This document shows, one piece after another, positions 1-11,483 of a DNA stretch of 64,000 nt (positions within the stretch are counted from its first letter, which is position 1; every line of letters starts with the position of its first letter). The stretch covers positions 5,255,920-5,319,919 of the forward strand of contig RPFO01000041.1 of the NCBI GenBank assembly GCA_009746045.1, given 5' to 3'. The DNA comes from Mesostigma viride (Eukaryota > Streptophyta > Mesostigmatophyceae > Mesostigmatales > Mesostigmataceae). The position numbers were made by a program, and so were the translations under genes. Below the pieces are notes generated by a model. It was not told where the DNA came from. It saw only the letters and a program-made list of their open reading frames with translations, and made no database searches.

Positions 1-1351
1 GGGCAGCAGGGTGCTATAGAGAGGGCAATCCAGGAGGTCAAGAAATTGATCATCTCTGAAGACTGGGTACCCTTGTCTGCACCTGTGCACACTTGTCAGG
101 AGTGCATGGTTGAGGAACGTGGAGCAGCAGCTGAACAGCAGGGTCAATTTCTACTATGATGGAGTTGCTGTCAGCCCAATGGGTCTATATCATGGCCTGT
201 GCCCCCCACATGTGCTGGAGGGCTGGAAACATGCTGCACATGTCACCTTTGCCAAGCTGAGGGAGAAGGACCGGGGTTGGAAGATGCTGGAGCCAACAGT
301 GGGTCAGAGAGTATTAGCTTGGAAGGAACCGAGCCTGTATGGCAAACGTGGTAGCTGGAGTCCTGGGGTGGTTACCCAGGTTGATGAAGCTAGCCACGCA
401 TGCTTGGTCAGCATGGAGGACGAACCAAAGCATGTACACCGTCTGAGTTGGTCATATGTCAAGCCTAACCTGATGAATGAGGGCAGTCAGGCACAAGGCT
501 CACAGGATCTGCAGGATTTTCAGGTCCCAGGTGACATCACTGACGCAACGACCACATCTGTTGCAGGGGAATCTGTCAGCCCTGGCCAGGTTGCAGAGGT
601 ACTTGTTAAACAGGCTGCAAGGTCAACAGCTGGGGAGTCAACTGTCAAGCCCAAGGCTCTAACCAAGCCCAGGGGGACTAGTTTGGCTGGATTGATTGGG
701 GCTCTGCAAAGGGCCAAGAAGCAGCCCAAGGTAGCCAAGCTCAGGTGGCATGGCAATCTGGGGCTGGACACTGCCTTAGAGGTAGACACTAATTCTCAGG
801 TTTCCATCATTGGGACCAGAGCTGCAGCAGGGTACAGCATGTCTGAGCCCAGCTATCAGTTTGTGTCTGACTTCAGTGGCGGGGTACACGTGAAGGTACT
901 TGGTGAGGTATCTATTCCTATCCTTGGACAGGACACGGCATTTTGTGTCTTGGAGGGCTATCAGGGACCTGCTCTTCTGGGGCAGAATTTCCTATGCCAG
1001 GATGGGGTAGTGATCACGTCCTCTCTCCTGACTAAGGAAGGGGCTGGTCAGGTTCCACTGATTAATTTCAGGACCACTCACCTATCACGTGCAGTAACCA
1101 GGTCGGTTAAGCGTGTGCAAGTGTGCCAGGGGCAGGAGCCCTTGGTTGATGACCTCATATTGCCAGCTGCTAGTCATCCAAGCAGTTTGGGCATTGGTCC
1201 TCACTCACTTGCTGGACACAGCCCTATCAACTACCAAGGCCTGGTGAAGCTCATGTCCTCTCCCATTATGTGTCCCCAGGTCACACTGGGTCTGATTAAA
1301 TCTGGGGAGGACTGGATCGATCTCCAAGAAATGCGTGGAACCTGTCAATGA
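1..1351 (+). pseudogene. Copia-element pol fragment: integrase C-terminal part followed by an aspartic protease
   Basis: The main open frame runs 110-1351. The first ~110 bases read best in another frame and contain an H..C..C stretch (VHTCQEC) like an integrase zinc finger, so a frame change lies near 110-125. Residues about 60-120 of the open frame resemble an integrase C-terminal domain (VGQRVLAW, then a basic segment and VHRLSWSYVKP). Residues 215-300 form a retropepsin-like domain: LEVDTNSQVSIIG holds the catalytic D-T-x motif with Asn in place of the usual Gly, and ALLGQNFL matches the second conserved protease motif. The DDE core of integrase is not visible. No ATG starts the frame, and it ends at 1351 just as the reverse transcriptase frame takes over, one base out of phase. 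Protease after integrase is not the usual Copia order. Confidence 0.6.
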
Positions 1352-1609
1352 CCTGCCTCCTGCACGGCGTCTACTCAAGCTCAAGTTTGTCATCAAGATG
1401 AAGGAGGTGGACGGGGTCAAGGTACCACATGTCAGGCCAGTGCTGAATGAGTTCAAGGGTACTGGTGAGTGCACTGCTGAGGAGTTGTATACCCCTGGCA
1501 TGCTGCATGACACTTGGAGGCTGCTGCTGTGTGTATTTCTAGGCCTTCTCAACAAGGGCTTGGACTATGGCTCAGTGGTGGTAGATTTCAAGAGAGCATT
1601 TCTGGAGGG
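1320..1609 (+). pseudogene. Copia-type reverse transcriptase, N-terminal fragment
   Basis: The frame opens near 1320 and reads VEPVNDLPPARRLLKLKFVIKMK, then a variable stretch, then VVVDFKRAFLEG. This matches the start of Copia reverse transcriptases (the conserved W-V-F-K-x-K strand and the motif A segment D-x-K-x-A-F-L-x-G). It is shifted by one base from the preceding integrase/protease frame. The fragment stops at 1609, where a hAT element is inserted; the same protein resumes in frame at 3093-3100 on the far side. Continuing past 1610 in this frame only reads into hAT end sequence and is not coding. Confidence 0.7.
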
Positions 1610-3092
1610 CAGTGATGCGCCATACGCCGTATTATACGCCGTATTTAGCGTATTATGCGCGATACGCAAGCGGCGCGTACGAAAATGGGGTACTTTTATA
1701 CGCAACGCGTATTTTTGCGCATTTTTGCGTATTTTCGCGTATTTTTTGGCATATTTTTGGCTTACGAGGTGGGTGCATTTGCTTGCCTAGACTGCGGCGC
1801 GCCGACCTGTAGTAGGAACAAATAATTGCGTGATGAGCTAGCTAGTGTATAATGCAAGAAAGCGTTCGAATCGTGACTTGTGAAGGCGGGAATGTGAAGG
1901 CGGGAAGGCTGAAGACTAAAGACAACAGGTGACACGGTTTCTTTGTCTGCCAGCAACATCAGTGCGTAGCATATCGACATCCAGGCATGGCTGACGCGAG
2001 TGAGGAGTCAATGGAACACAATGATGATGTGCGGCCCGATGAAGAAGAGGCCGCATCCGAAACTGTCTGGACATACATTAGCAAAGAGCGCATCCTCAAG
2101 AACGGGCTGCAGACAAATAACTACTTCATCGGCAACAGGATGACTGATGAGACCCTAAACCGCATGGTCTATGTCTGCCACAACCTGCGTGCCCTGAACA
2201 AGATCAAGGTGTTTGAGGATGATGATGAGTAAATGAGCCCATGCCCTGACCTGTGGTGACGGTTATTGCAGCTGCTTGTCGGGGCCTCGGGGGGAAGCGT
2301 GATGAACATTTTGATTTTGGCCAATTGCCGCGCAGGCTGCTGCCATTTGGGCACCCTACCACATGACATTGTTCAGTTTTCAGGTCGAACTGTAGCTTTG
2401 AGGGGCAGGTTGCATATGCATGATAGCATGTAGTGCACATTGGTAGCCTGCTGCCCTGCATTTCAGGCTTTCGGCCATGTGTAGCCTGTATACGACTATA
2501 CGTGTCCTTGCTTGATGTAGCTGGAATTAATGATGGTGGCCTACCACGAGTAGGAAAGATCCATGTCTTATTTTCAGCATGTCTTATTTTCAGATGGCAC
2601 AATGTTCTTATCACTTCTATATTTGGCAGCTTGGCAGTCGGCCAAGCTCTCTTTAAGTACTATATTTGGAAGACAGTTCTCTGCCGCTTCAATGTATAGA
2701 GTGCATTCATATCTTGAGTTCTACAAATTTATTATCCTTTCCAGTGAGTTGTGAATTGATACGTACTGGTATTGATACTGAGTTGCATGTTGTCTCGATT
2801 TTGAAGAGAAACTATCAAGTTAGACCGTTAGAAACTATGCTTGTATTTCTAGGTAGTGATGACAATGCCAAGGTCATGCTATATATGTCATGTATAGCCA
2901 AAAGGTATGGCAAAAACACCAGCAGACCATGCTTGGTTGCTCAGAATGTTGAAAACCCCTCAAAACCATGCCAAAAAAGGGGTTTTCAACAGTTAGCGTA
3001 CGATTAGCGTATAATACATTATACACCGCGTATTATACATTATACACCTGGGGCCGCGTACGACGCGTATCGCGTAGTATGGCCCATCACTG
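1610..3092 (+). mobile_element. hAT-family DNA transposon, internally deleted, inserted in the Copia reverse transcriptase
   Basis: The ends are CAGTGATGCGCCATAC at 1610 and, inverted, CAGTGATGGGCCATAC at 3092: 16-bp terminal inverted repeats with one mismatch, beginning CAGTGATG as hAT ends often do. They are flanked by CTGGAGGG (1602-1609) and CCGGAGGG (3093-3100), an 8-bp target duplication with one difference, the size hAT transposases make. Removing the element leaves the Copia reading frame open. Both ends carry runs of GCGTATT/TAATACG words (1622-1760 and 2996-3078), typical subterminal transposase-binding repeats. At 1483 bp it keeps only the tail of a transposase, so it is non-autonomous. 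Confidence 0.85.
1987..2232 (+). pseudogene. C-terminal dimerisation segment of a hAT transposase
   Basis: The 81-residue frame starts with an acidic stretch (MADASEESMEHNDDVRPDEE) and then reads GNRMTDETLNRMVYVCHNLRAL. This matches the end of hAT transposases, where R-N-R-L-x-x-x-x-L-x-x-L-V-F-V-x-x-N-L-R-L closes the dimerisation domain. The RNase H-like catalytic core is absent, so the product cannot transpose DNA. It could be the last exon left by an internal deletion: TTTGTCTGCCAGCAACATCAG just upstream could serve as a 3' splice site. It could still bind other transposases, but that is speculation. Confidence 0.6.
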
Positions 3093-3804
3093 CCGGAGGG
3101 GGATGCAGATGTGGCACAGGAAAAGTGGGAGGGCAAGACGCCTTTCTATGTCAGGGTGCCTGCTGTATGGAAAAGGGACATTCACACTGAGTTCCTGAAA
3201 ATCCTCAAGGGCCTGGAGGGTCTGAGGTCAAGTCCAATAATCTGGAGGGAGACACTCAACCGTTTCCTGAAGGAGCATTGCAACTTGAAGGTTTCTCCTG
3301 TAGACCCCTGTCTGTTTCTGGGGCAATGGGAAGGCCTACCAGTGTATGCTTCGCTGCACGGGGATGACCTGCACCTGCTGGCTCCTACGTCGTGGCTTAA
3401 GCAGTTGATCTCCATCATCAAGTCCAAGTTTCCTCTGGGTAGGGAGCAATGGCAGGTGGAGAATGAGCCTCTGCTGTTTGTGGGCATGGAGGCCACACTG
3501 GTGAAGAAGGGGGGAGAATGGCGTATGCTGCTGGTGGGGGGTAATGATTATCAAGAAACCCTCATTAGCAAGCTTCCTCCAGTCATCACACAGGCAAATA
3601 TGTGTCCTATGGTCAGGGGCATGGTTGCTTGGGTGGCAGGTATTTCCAGGCCAGACCTGATGGTCATAGCCAGGTTACCTGATGACATGCTGATGGAGCT
3701 AGGGTCTGCCAAGGTGGCTGATCAGGTCAGGGCTTCATCTGGCATTCAGTGTTGTCTGCAGTGGATTTATCACAACCCATTTGCATGGAGCTGTATGTGG
3801 ATAG
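3093..3804 (+). pseudogene. Copia-type reverse transcriptase, central and C-terminal part
   Basis: This continues the reverse transcriptase after the hAT insertion. Visible motifs are SSPIIWRETLNRFLKEH (the Copia segment around L-K-Q-S-P-R-x-W), VSPVDPCLFL, and the catalytic pair in VYASLHGDDLHLL, where HGDD stands where Y-V-D-D is usual. Further on, LLFVGMEATL and MVAWVAGISRPDLM match the late Copia RT/connection segments (R-P-D). The end of the frame is out of phase by one base with the RNase H half beyond the next insertion, so a small indel lies in about the last 60 bases. The stop at 3807-3809 belongs to the inserted LTR. Confidence 0.75.
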
Positions 3805-4539
3805 TGTAACAGAATAAAATGGTGGCCTCTGCTGCACTAAATGCACAGATCTTTTACCTCCTGTCATTAAAGACAGAACGGACTTATCAAACCCCAAGAG
3901 ACAGGGGAGATTCCTAGCACTCTCCAGGAATCGTAGAGGGTGGTCGTTTCCCGTCTAGAGGCCATTCCTACGAGACGGTACTTACGCGGTAGAGAGCGGT
4001 GGTCCCCTTTTGGTCGGGCGTCTCTCTGCTTGTTCATACAGACACAAGACTTCCTGTCTATCGGATATGGCTGTCCAATAACAGGGCCTGAAGTGAGCAT
4101 GTTTGGTTATTACAGTAGAAATAACTTCACATAATTGGGGGTATCCGCGTGATGGCTATGGTGACAAACAGGCAAAGCTTATGTCCCCGCCGACACAGAG
4201 GAGTCCAACGCAATCCTACAGGTCTCAGCCAATCAGAGCACAGATGAACCGGTAAGGTTCTCTCTCTATATGCTTTACACCCCTAACTTACGAAAGATAC
4301 TAACTGACATCAGTCAGATTACACATAGATTCCAAGGTACTGTCCCGTACCGTCCAGGGCCCAACACAAAGGACCATCAAAAGGGCACTCCGCATATAAG
4401 TCCCAAAAAGTCAAGTCAGGCCAGGAATCATTACACTTTGGCCGTACAAAAGACTCAGCCATTTACACTGAACGCTGAACTCCAAGTTCACGTCCACTTG
4501 GATGTAACAGTATACACACTGTCAGAAAATACTGTTACA
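3805..4539 (-). repeat. 3' LTR (in element orientation) of the LARD-like element
   Basis: 735 bp partner of 9974-10708. The two differences noticed are a G/C change near 3834 and a G/T change near 4382. The polypurine tract abuts it at 4540 on the minus strand. Confidence 0.85.
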
Positions 4540-4552
4540 TTCCTCCCCCCAA
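4540..4552 (-). other. Polypurine tract of the LARD-like element
   Basis: The minus strand reads TTGGGGGGAGGAA immediately before the LTR start. This is the position and composition expected of the plus-strand primer in LTR elements. Confidence 0.6.
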
Positions 4553-5455
4553 GAACAGAGCTACCAGCTCTGCCAAACAGACCAGTCGCATGACTGCCAG
4601 CATCCCCACAGGCCTCAAGTCTCCGCCAACACGGCATCATTGACCCTGCAAGGATCTGAGTCTATGGACAAAGGAAATGGGTCTGCAAATCACAGGCTGG
4701 CCGCATGACCCAGTTATCCCTCCAGGCCTTAAGTCTCGACCACAAAGGCGTCATCAACCCTCTTGGGAACTGAGTTCATGGGCAAGACTCACAGCCTGAA
4801 CACATAACACACATCCTATCTGGGGAGGAAGTTGTCACACTACCACAAAACTCAAAAACACAGAAAAAACACAAAATAAAACCCAAAATATACTTAAAAC
4901 CAACTACTGTCTTCTCCTGGGGCTCCAGCCAGAGAAAAGACGAACTGGTACTGGGCTCATCCTGCAACTCATGACAGAGAAAAGACCCTAGTACCATCCA
5001 AGTACAACGTCATCACAACTGGTATCAAACAAGGCAGGTGAAAGGAACAGCCGCCTTAAAGCTGAAGACTGAAAAAGTCTTGAAACAGGACTGGAACTGG
5101 AACTTGGAACTGGAAATAGCAACTGGAAGCAGATCTGGAATTGGAAAAACAACTGGAACTGGATATGCTGGTACAGGAAGTGTCTTCTAAAGAAAGGCAC
5201 GTATGGCCTCAAAAGACACATAAGCAGAGAATAAGGAACCACAGTGTTGAGAGGGCTCACTCATGGAATCCGCCATGCCCATCACAGTAAGCATCATAAC
5301 AGATTCTCTCTGCCTATCCCACTAGCAACAAAGACTGTGCCATATCTGCACATCCCAAACTGGATCCATAGAAAGTAGGTAGACTGCACCAAGTCCACGC
5401 GTCCAAGACAAGGTCTCCCACAACTGGATCAGTGCAAGCACGTAGTAAAACTGAT

Positions 5456-5560
5456 CTCCAAAATCTGGCCACCCCAGATTCTCCAACCCATCCAAATCTG
5501 GCCACTCCAGATTTTCCATCCCATGCAAATCTGGCCACTCCAGATTCTCCATCCGAGGTC
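5456..5560. repeat. 33-bp tandem repeat, three copies
   Basis: Units read CAAATCTGGCCACTCCAGAT plus a 13-base TTCTCCATCC-type spacer. Each holds an inverted pair ATCTGG/CCAGAT. On the minus strand the 33-bp period keeps an 11-codon frame (ENLEWPDL) open, but no larger protein context supports translation. Confidence 0.7.
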
Positions 5561-7794
5561 CACATTCTGGATTGCAGGTCAAACACTGGATCGGCTCCAA
5601 GAAGGAAAACTGCAGCAGGAAGACGTCTCTGGATGTCAACCACTGGAAGCAGAACTTGCTGACCAAAGCACGCTGACCACAGCTTTAATGTAGACCAGAG
5701 GCCCAGAACTGAAAGACAGAAATGTCCTTAAGGCCCTCAGTCAGGTGACCACAGCAAATCTGCCATGAAGGCACAGGTCACCAGGACAGAATGGGATCTA
5801 TGAGGTAACAAAAGAAGAAACTGAAAATCCCAATCAGTTTCATAGGCAAATAGTGATGTCCATCTGCCATAGACCTCATAGATCTCCTCCCCTCTAAGAC
5901 AAGACGCAGGGGGCTAGGGTGAGGGAAAGCCTGCGGCCACATCTCAACCCACAAACAAGTGGCCCTAAATGAACAAGGCACACGCATCAGTCTCTCTCAA
6001 CTGGAATGGTGAGAGCAACCAACGATCTTGGAACGACTCAGGTCACCCAAGACCGCGACCATCATCAAGGCTCAATGCATCACTCAGTGCCAAGAGTGAG
6101 TGACACCTTAGACCAAGGAAATTCAGCACATCATTGATCATGCAGAGCCATGGTCCAATTACTCAACAGCTGGTAAACTGGAGACAACCAGCCATACGTA
6201 AGCGTATTCATTCATCTGGCCGCCTCGGGTAAACTGGAAACAACCAGAAGGCACTGGCCAAACAGAGGTACTGTCTCTGCATGGTGAACTGGATAACACC
6301 AGCAGACAAACTCGTTCCCAAATCTGCCACTGATTAACTGGATGCAATCAGCAGGCATACTGCCAACAATCTGCCAACGGCGTGGTCACAGGACAGTCAT
6401 GGGTTAGTCACAGGAAGGGGGATGGGGCCAGCCAACCCTGTCAAGGTGTAGGGGTGAGGGCATCTCAAACCCACAAGACAACAAGGTCAGACAGGCTCCC
6501 TCCATAAGATGTTCCTGTGAGACCACACAACATGGATTAATCCTTGACAGCCATAAGGTTGCAGATTGATGTCAAGCAGCGGGTAAGGCTGACGAGGTCA
6601 ACACAAAGAGAGCTCACAGCTCCTAGGTTAAGACTCTCAGCAACAGTATCACAACCCATCCTAGGTACAAAAATTGTCCATTGATCCAGAACGCTGTTGT
6701 ACTGTGGGCAGCTCAAGGGCGGAAGGGTCCGTCAGCATAGAGAAATACTCAAGAGCTGTAGCAAGACCCCTTGCATCATGTACAACTGAAGGTGAGTGAG
6801 TAGGCACTCAGGGTACAGATGCCAGCATACTGTTGTACCCAATTAAAACTCTATCAGAGAGAGGCTCTCAGACAGACATGAGAGGATACCACAAAGTCCA
6901 CTCATGGGAGGCAGCAAGATAGACAAAGAAATGAACAGAGGTGAGAGGTGAGATCTTCCCAAGACAAGGATTAGCAAGCAAGGAAAGATCAGAAGGGGGT
7001 CAAGAGGACAGTGACAAGGATCAATAACAAAGGCAAGCAATTGACAAGCAGTGCGGAGTTTGAGCAACAAAAGCCACCGGTAAACTCCACACTTAATGAA
7101 TGCTCGTCTGCATCCCTGTTATGATAGCCACAAAACGTCCTTGACACACCCTAGCAACTCTGTTCATGATGTCCACTGCTCCAAAAGATGCACACCATTA
7201 GGCCACTCCATAGGCCGTGCGAATACTCAAAGCTCTCATAACGGTGAGAACTGAAGAAGATGAGTACTCTAGGTATGCACACAGTCTGTATACCTGGTGC
7301 ACTGGAGTCACAGACTGCACGCGGAGAGAGAGAGAGCTTGAAAACAGGGAATCACATGAGAAGTATGACTCCCACTGTTTCTGACCATATGAACTTCATC
7401 AGTAGTCAGCAGACAGCTAACAAGAAAGGCTTACATGCAGAGAAAGCCCAAGTGATTGAAGTCCAGGTCACTGAGGAAAAAGCAAAATAAGTAAAACTCA
7501 GCCATGGCGTACTGGCACATCATTTACCCTCAGGCAAGCTCTTATAAGACTGCAAACAACCAAAACCTCGTGGGGATTCTGGTATATCCAACACTGGGAC
7601 AGATGCTAGTGACTGCTTTCATGACTGAAAAACAACTGTCACGCATCTATCAACCAACTGTACATCTTTCCATAATAAGGCAACCAGGGGCAACTGTATA
7701 GACGTCATCCATGATAAGCACAACGTCTACACCATCCCAATGGCCACAAGAAAGATGTAAACCTGAGTGACTGACGTAAGAGTTAGGCACTTGG

Positions 7795-8015
7795 AATCTA
7801 CAGGCAGCCCTGGCAGGGTTAGGAGAGAAGCAAATTATTTTCTCCCAACAGGCAGCCCAAAACTGGTACAGAAAATACCGGCAGCCTTGGCAGGGTTAGG
7901 AGACAAACAAACTAAATTCTCCCAACAGGCGGCCTAAAACTAGAACTAAACAGTACAGGCAACCTTGGCAGGGTCAGGAGACAAACAAACTGTTTCTCCC
8001 AACAGGTGGCCTATA
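7795..8015. repeat. ~78-bp tandem repeat, three copies
   Basis: Units begin near 7803, 7881 and 7958 with GGCAGCC(C/T)TGGCAGGGTTAGGAGA and end with TTCTCCCAACAGGCGGCC. Spacing is 77-78 bp and the copies are moderately diverged. Confidence 0.7.
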
Positions 8016-9956
8016 ATACTATATAATACTGTATGGCCTAAATCAGGTGACAGGGAGACTGTTAGTGGCTCCCCTAAGCAGCAGGTCTTAACCAAGACAC
8101 AGGGTGACAAGAGTCAACAGTCACAGCCCACGTGTCTAGGACAAGCCAGCTATAAAACTATGACTACAGCAGATTGCTAAAAGGCACTATTGCCAACCTG
8201 AGTCATCAAGGGCAGACGTAAAGTACGTCCTATGCAGCGAACTTGATGACCATACTCCTTATGGGACCCAGTGAACAAGCATCCTTTCTACTAAAAAAAG
8301 AAGAAAAGGAAAGACTTGACACTGCCCATTACAATGTTCTCAGCAGTGAACAAAATAGCTAGTTCACGCAATCAAGGCACCTATGTGTGCAAGACCAGAG
8401 AACATGGCAGGGATGCACCCAAGGAGGCACTGCAGAAGCATGCACTCAAAAGAGGCACCGCAGTAGCTACCTACAGCTGCAAGATGTCTATGCAACTGAA
8501 GAGGTGCACGTCATACTATCTATAGAGTGCAGTACTCTATCACATCTACAGAGGCAAGCCAAGCCATAGATGCAATAGAGCACACCATCCATAGATAATA
8601 CAAGTGCCCGTGACTACCCAGGACAGGGGTACAAGTTTCAGCCTGCACCAAGAAATAACATTGAATGCTGGCTGACCCAAGTCCTGGTTGTATTCTAAAT
8701 AAACTACTGACTATCAAAACCATCCTGGAATAGATAGCCTTTCTATTACTAACTATAGCTGTGTGCTGGTACGTGCCAGAACCATGCACAAGGTGTCTGG
8801 TCAGATCCACACCCTCCCAGAAAATTTTTACGGTGGGTGAGACCCTACAATGTACCAGATACACTACTAGAGGGCAGTGACAGGCACCAATCAAAACATT
8901 TACTCCACGCAAGCCTATGGTGAGTGCTAAAAGCTCAGACTCACACAGCAATGCTAAAACAGCATCACAGGCATGGAATAATGGAATGATGGGAACAACT
9001 AGGTTGTTCTCCTCCCACCCTATGGGGGAAGAAGCCAGCACTCCCTAACTAGGCACGCAGGTGTTAGGCACAACACCGTCAAGGTGTCAGCAGTATTACA
9101 GCACACCTTAAGAGACATGGGACTGTCACCCTTTTTACAAGCCATGACTAGAACAGGGAAAAGACCTTCCTCCAAACTGCTTACAGGACTGGGTCTTCTC
9201 CATTCTAGCATCATGGTGATGAACAGAAAGAAAAATGTCTCATCCCCTAGGCATCTCTTCTGCAACCAAAAGAGATCACCAGGTGCCCACCTGCTTTTCA
9301 AGATGTTGGCCTAGCAGATGCCGTTGCAGCAGACGACGCTGTCGCCACAACCAGAAGTCGCTGCTACAGCCAAACGGCGGCGCTAGAGCGAAAGGTTGTT
9401 GCCGAAACATGAAGATGTTGTCAATAAAACTGGCAGATGTAGTCGTTGAAAAGAAGGCATTGGCACGACTGGAAGAAGTCGTTGCCACCACCACACTGTG
9501 TCGGCTGATTGTTGTTGTTGTGTAGAGCTCGTTGCCGTTTCAGCGGGTCGGGCAGATTGACGCAGTGTCGAATAGGCGACAGCAGCAGAATCACTTGAGT
9601 TGGCTGGTCTGGTGCGTTAGCCTGGGCTCAGGAAAATGTGGTCTGGCTCGGCTTGTTCGTGAGAACGTCCCATGCCAGACCCATAGCCTATTCCGCAACA
9701 CAGACTGCAAAAAGAAATTCGCTGCCCAGTGAAGAATGCACTCTATACAGTTCAGCAGGGTTGGTGAAACCGCCAAGTGACTGGCCGCTGAGCTAGATAG
9801 AAAGCTTTCTTCTAAATGTCTCAAGCAGGACGAATGCTATCGTTCTTGTTCTTCCCTCGGTAGAAAAAACTTTGGTAGGCGGAAATGGTTGATGTATACT
9901 GAAAGAGTCAGTACACGGAAACTCGTCCCATGCTTTGATAAGTCTGTTCAGAGGTC

Positions 9957-9973
9957 AAACCTCCGATTACCAA
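9957..9973 (-). other. Primer binding site of the LARD-like element
   Basis: On the minus strand TTGGTAATCGGAGG follows the LTR directly. It resembles the initiator-tRNA-Met complement (TGGTATCAGAGC type) with a one-base insertion, and it supports the minus orientation. Confidence 0.5.
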
Positions 9974-10708
9974 TGTAACAGAATAAAATGGTGGCCTCTG
10001 CTCCACTAAATGCACAGATCTTTTACCTCCTGTCATTAAAGACAGAACGGACTTATCAAACCCCAAGAGACAGGGGAGATTCCTAGCACTCTCCAGGAAT
10101 CGTAGAGGGTGGTCGTTTCCCGTCTAGAGGCCATTCCTACGAGACGGTACTTACGCGGTAGAGAGCGGTGGTCCCCTTTTGGTCGGGCGTCTCTCTGCTT
10201 GTTCATACAGACACAAGACTTCCTGTCTATCGGATATGGCTGTCCAATAACAGGGCCTGAAGTGAGCATGTTTGGTTATTACAGTAGAAATAACTTCACA
10301 TAATTGGGGGTATCCGCGTGATGGCTATGGTGACAAACAGGCAAAGCTTATGTCCCCGCCGACACAGAGGAGTCCAACGCAATCCTACAGGTCTCAGCCA
10401 ATCAGAGCACAGATGAACCGGTAAGGTTCTCTCTCTATATGCTTTACACCCCTAACTTACGAAAGATACTAACTGACATCAGTCAGATTACACATAGATT
10501 CCAAGGTACTGTCCCGTACCGTCCAGGGCCCAACACAAAGGACCATCAAAATGGCACTCCGCATATAAGTCCCAAAAAGTCAAGTCAGGCCAGGAATCAT
10601 TACACTTTGGCCGTACAAAAGACTCAGCCATTTACACTGAACGCTGAACTCCAAGTTCACGTCCACTTGGATGTAACAGTATACACACTGTCAGAAAATA
10701 CTGTTACA
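9974..10708 (-). repeat. 5' LTR (in element orientation) of the LARD-like element
   Basis: 735 bp, TG...CA ends, nearly identical to 3805-4539. It is upstream in the element's own orientation because the primer-binding-like sequence lies immediately below 9974 on the minus strand. Confidence 0.85.
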
Positions 10709-11182
10709 GATAGCTCAATGGACAGCAGGCAGGTCTCCAAGGTCAGGGGCAGGGCTGCAGGGCTCTTTGTGCTCAGACAGGAAGGCCTGGGGAGTTTGGT
10801 GAGCTGGTTTAGTCGCCTGCACAAACGGGTGGCTGTCAGCAGTGATGTGGCAGAATGTAGGGCTATTTGTGAAGGCATTCACACAAGCCTTTATCTGAAG
10901 GAGTTACTTCATCAGATGACTTCTAACACTCCTTGGCCACTTCAGGTTATCACTCTTCTCAAAACAGACTCCATGGGGATGGTGCAGTTTGTGCACAGGC
11001 AGATGGCCAGAAGTAGGGACTTGGATTATCTCCTTCTTAAGGAATTGTCCTCCTTGGCCAATATTGAGCATATCCCTGGGGTTGACAATCCTGCTGATGC
11101 TTTGACCAAGCTAGTGCAGAAGGCAGCAGTGCAGTACAAGGTTCTTCAGTCTCTGATGGACCCATCTCAGCAAGCTGTCTAA
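10709..11182 (+). pseudogene. Copia-type RNase H, C-terminal end of pol
   Basis: After the LTR element at 3805-10708 the Copia frame resumes at the duplicated GATAG. The reading DSSMDSRQVSKVRGR supplies the first RNase H aspartate (preceded before the insertion by MELYV in the same frame). VSSDVAECRAICEG provides the conserved E of the S-S-x-E-A-E-Y motif. LLKTDSMGMVQFV and IPGVDNPADALTK match the last two acidic motifs (D-N-x-x-A and the N-x-A-D-x-L-T-K terminus). The frame ends with a stop at 11180-11182. Codons upstream of 10709 in this frame belong to the inserted LTR and are not part of the protein. Confidence 0.75.
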
Positions 11183-11483
11183 GCTGGTGCCTGGTTATAG
11201 GGCATTGGAGAAGCAGATTGTGTGGTAGTGTCAGCATTGTGACTGGCATAATACCTGTATTTTAGTCTGTACTAAGGCTCATGGACCATGGTACACTCAC
11301 TCTGATCATAATCAGGATGCCGCCAGGTTTTGGCTGGGGTTCATGCTGTTGACTACACAAGGTCGACAGGTCCATTACAGACCATGTATTCTATTTTAAA
11401 AGATATGTATATTTGTACATACTTCTCACAATGGTCTGGGAACCGTCCTACTGGGGTTTATAGGGCGGGGTTCGATTCCCTGG
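11183..11483 (+). other. Non-coding tail of the Copia element, first part
   Basis: This lies between the RNase H stop and the next inserted LTR element. I see no reading frame. Just before the insertion is GGGGTTCGATTCCC, which looks like a tRNA T-arm/B-box (a 5-bp stem around TTCGATT), but no anticodon arm or acceptor stem fits, so I do not call a tRNA. Confidence 0.5.

Larger units (their letters stand above)
4553..9956 (-). other. Gene-less interior of the LARD-like element
   Basis: The longest sense-strand frame is at 8520-9041 (173 codons). It matches nothing I recognise and is low in charged residues, so I do not call it a gene. The interior is rich in short tandem repeats instead: an 8-bp AACTGGAA-type cluster at 5090-5165, a 33-bp repeat at 5456-5560, an imperfect ~65-bp repeat around AACTGGA..ACACCAG at 6165-6360, and a ~78-bp repeat at 7795-8015. 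Large structured non-coding interiors are usual for LARD elements. Confidence 0.6.
3805..10708 (-). mobile_element. Non-autonomous LTR retrotransposon (LARD-like), minus orientation
   Basis: Two 735-bp LTRs at 3805-4539 and 9974-10708 start TGTAACAG and end CTGTTACA and differ at only two positions by eye, so the insertion is recent. The target duplication is GATAG (3800-3804 and 10709-10713). Orientation is minus: reading that strand, TTGGTAATCGGAGG directly follows the LTR at 9973 (initiator-Met-like primer binding site) and TTGGGGGGAGGAA (4540-4552) directly precedes the other LTR as a polypurine tract. The 5.4-kb interior has no gag, protease, integrase or reverse transcriptase on either strand, so its enzymes must come from another element. 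Confidence 0.88.

Noticed and set aside
1987-2232. Independent small host gene
   Set aside because: It lies wholly within the hAT inverted repeats and its end matches the hAT dimerisation motif.
8520-9041. 173-codon frame on the sense strand of the LARD-like element as a gene
   Set aside because: No recognisable domain, odd composition, and the rest of the interior is non-coding; probably chance.
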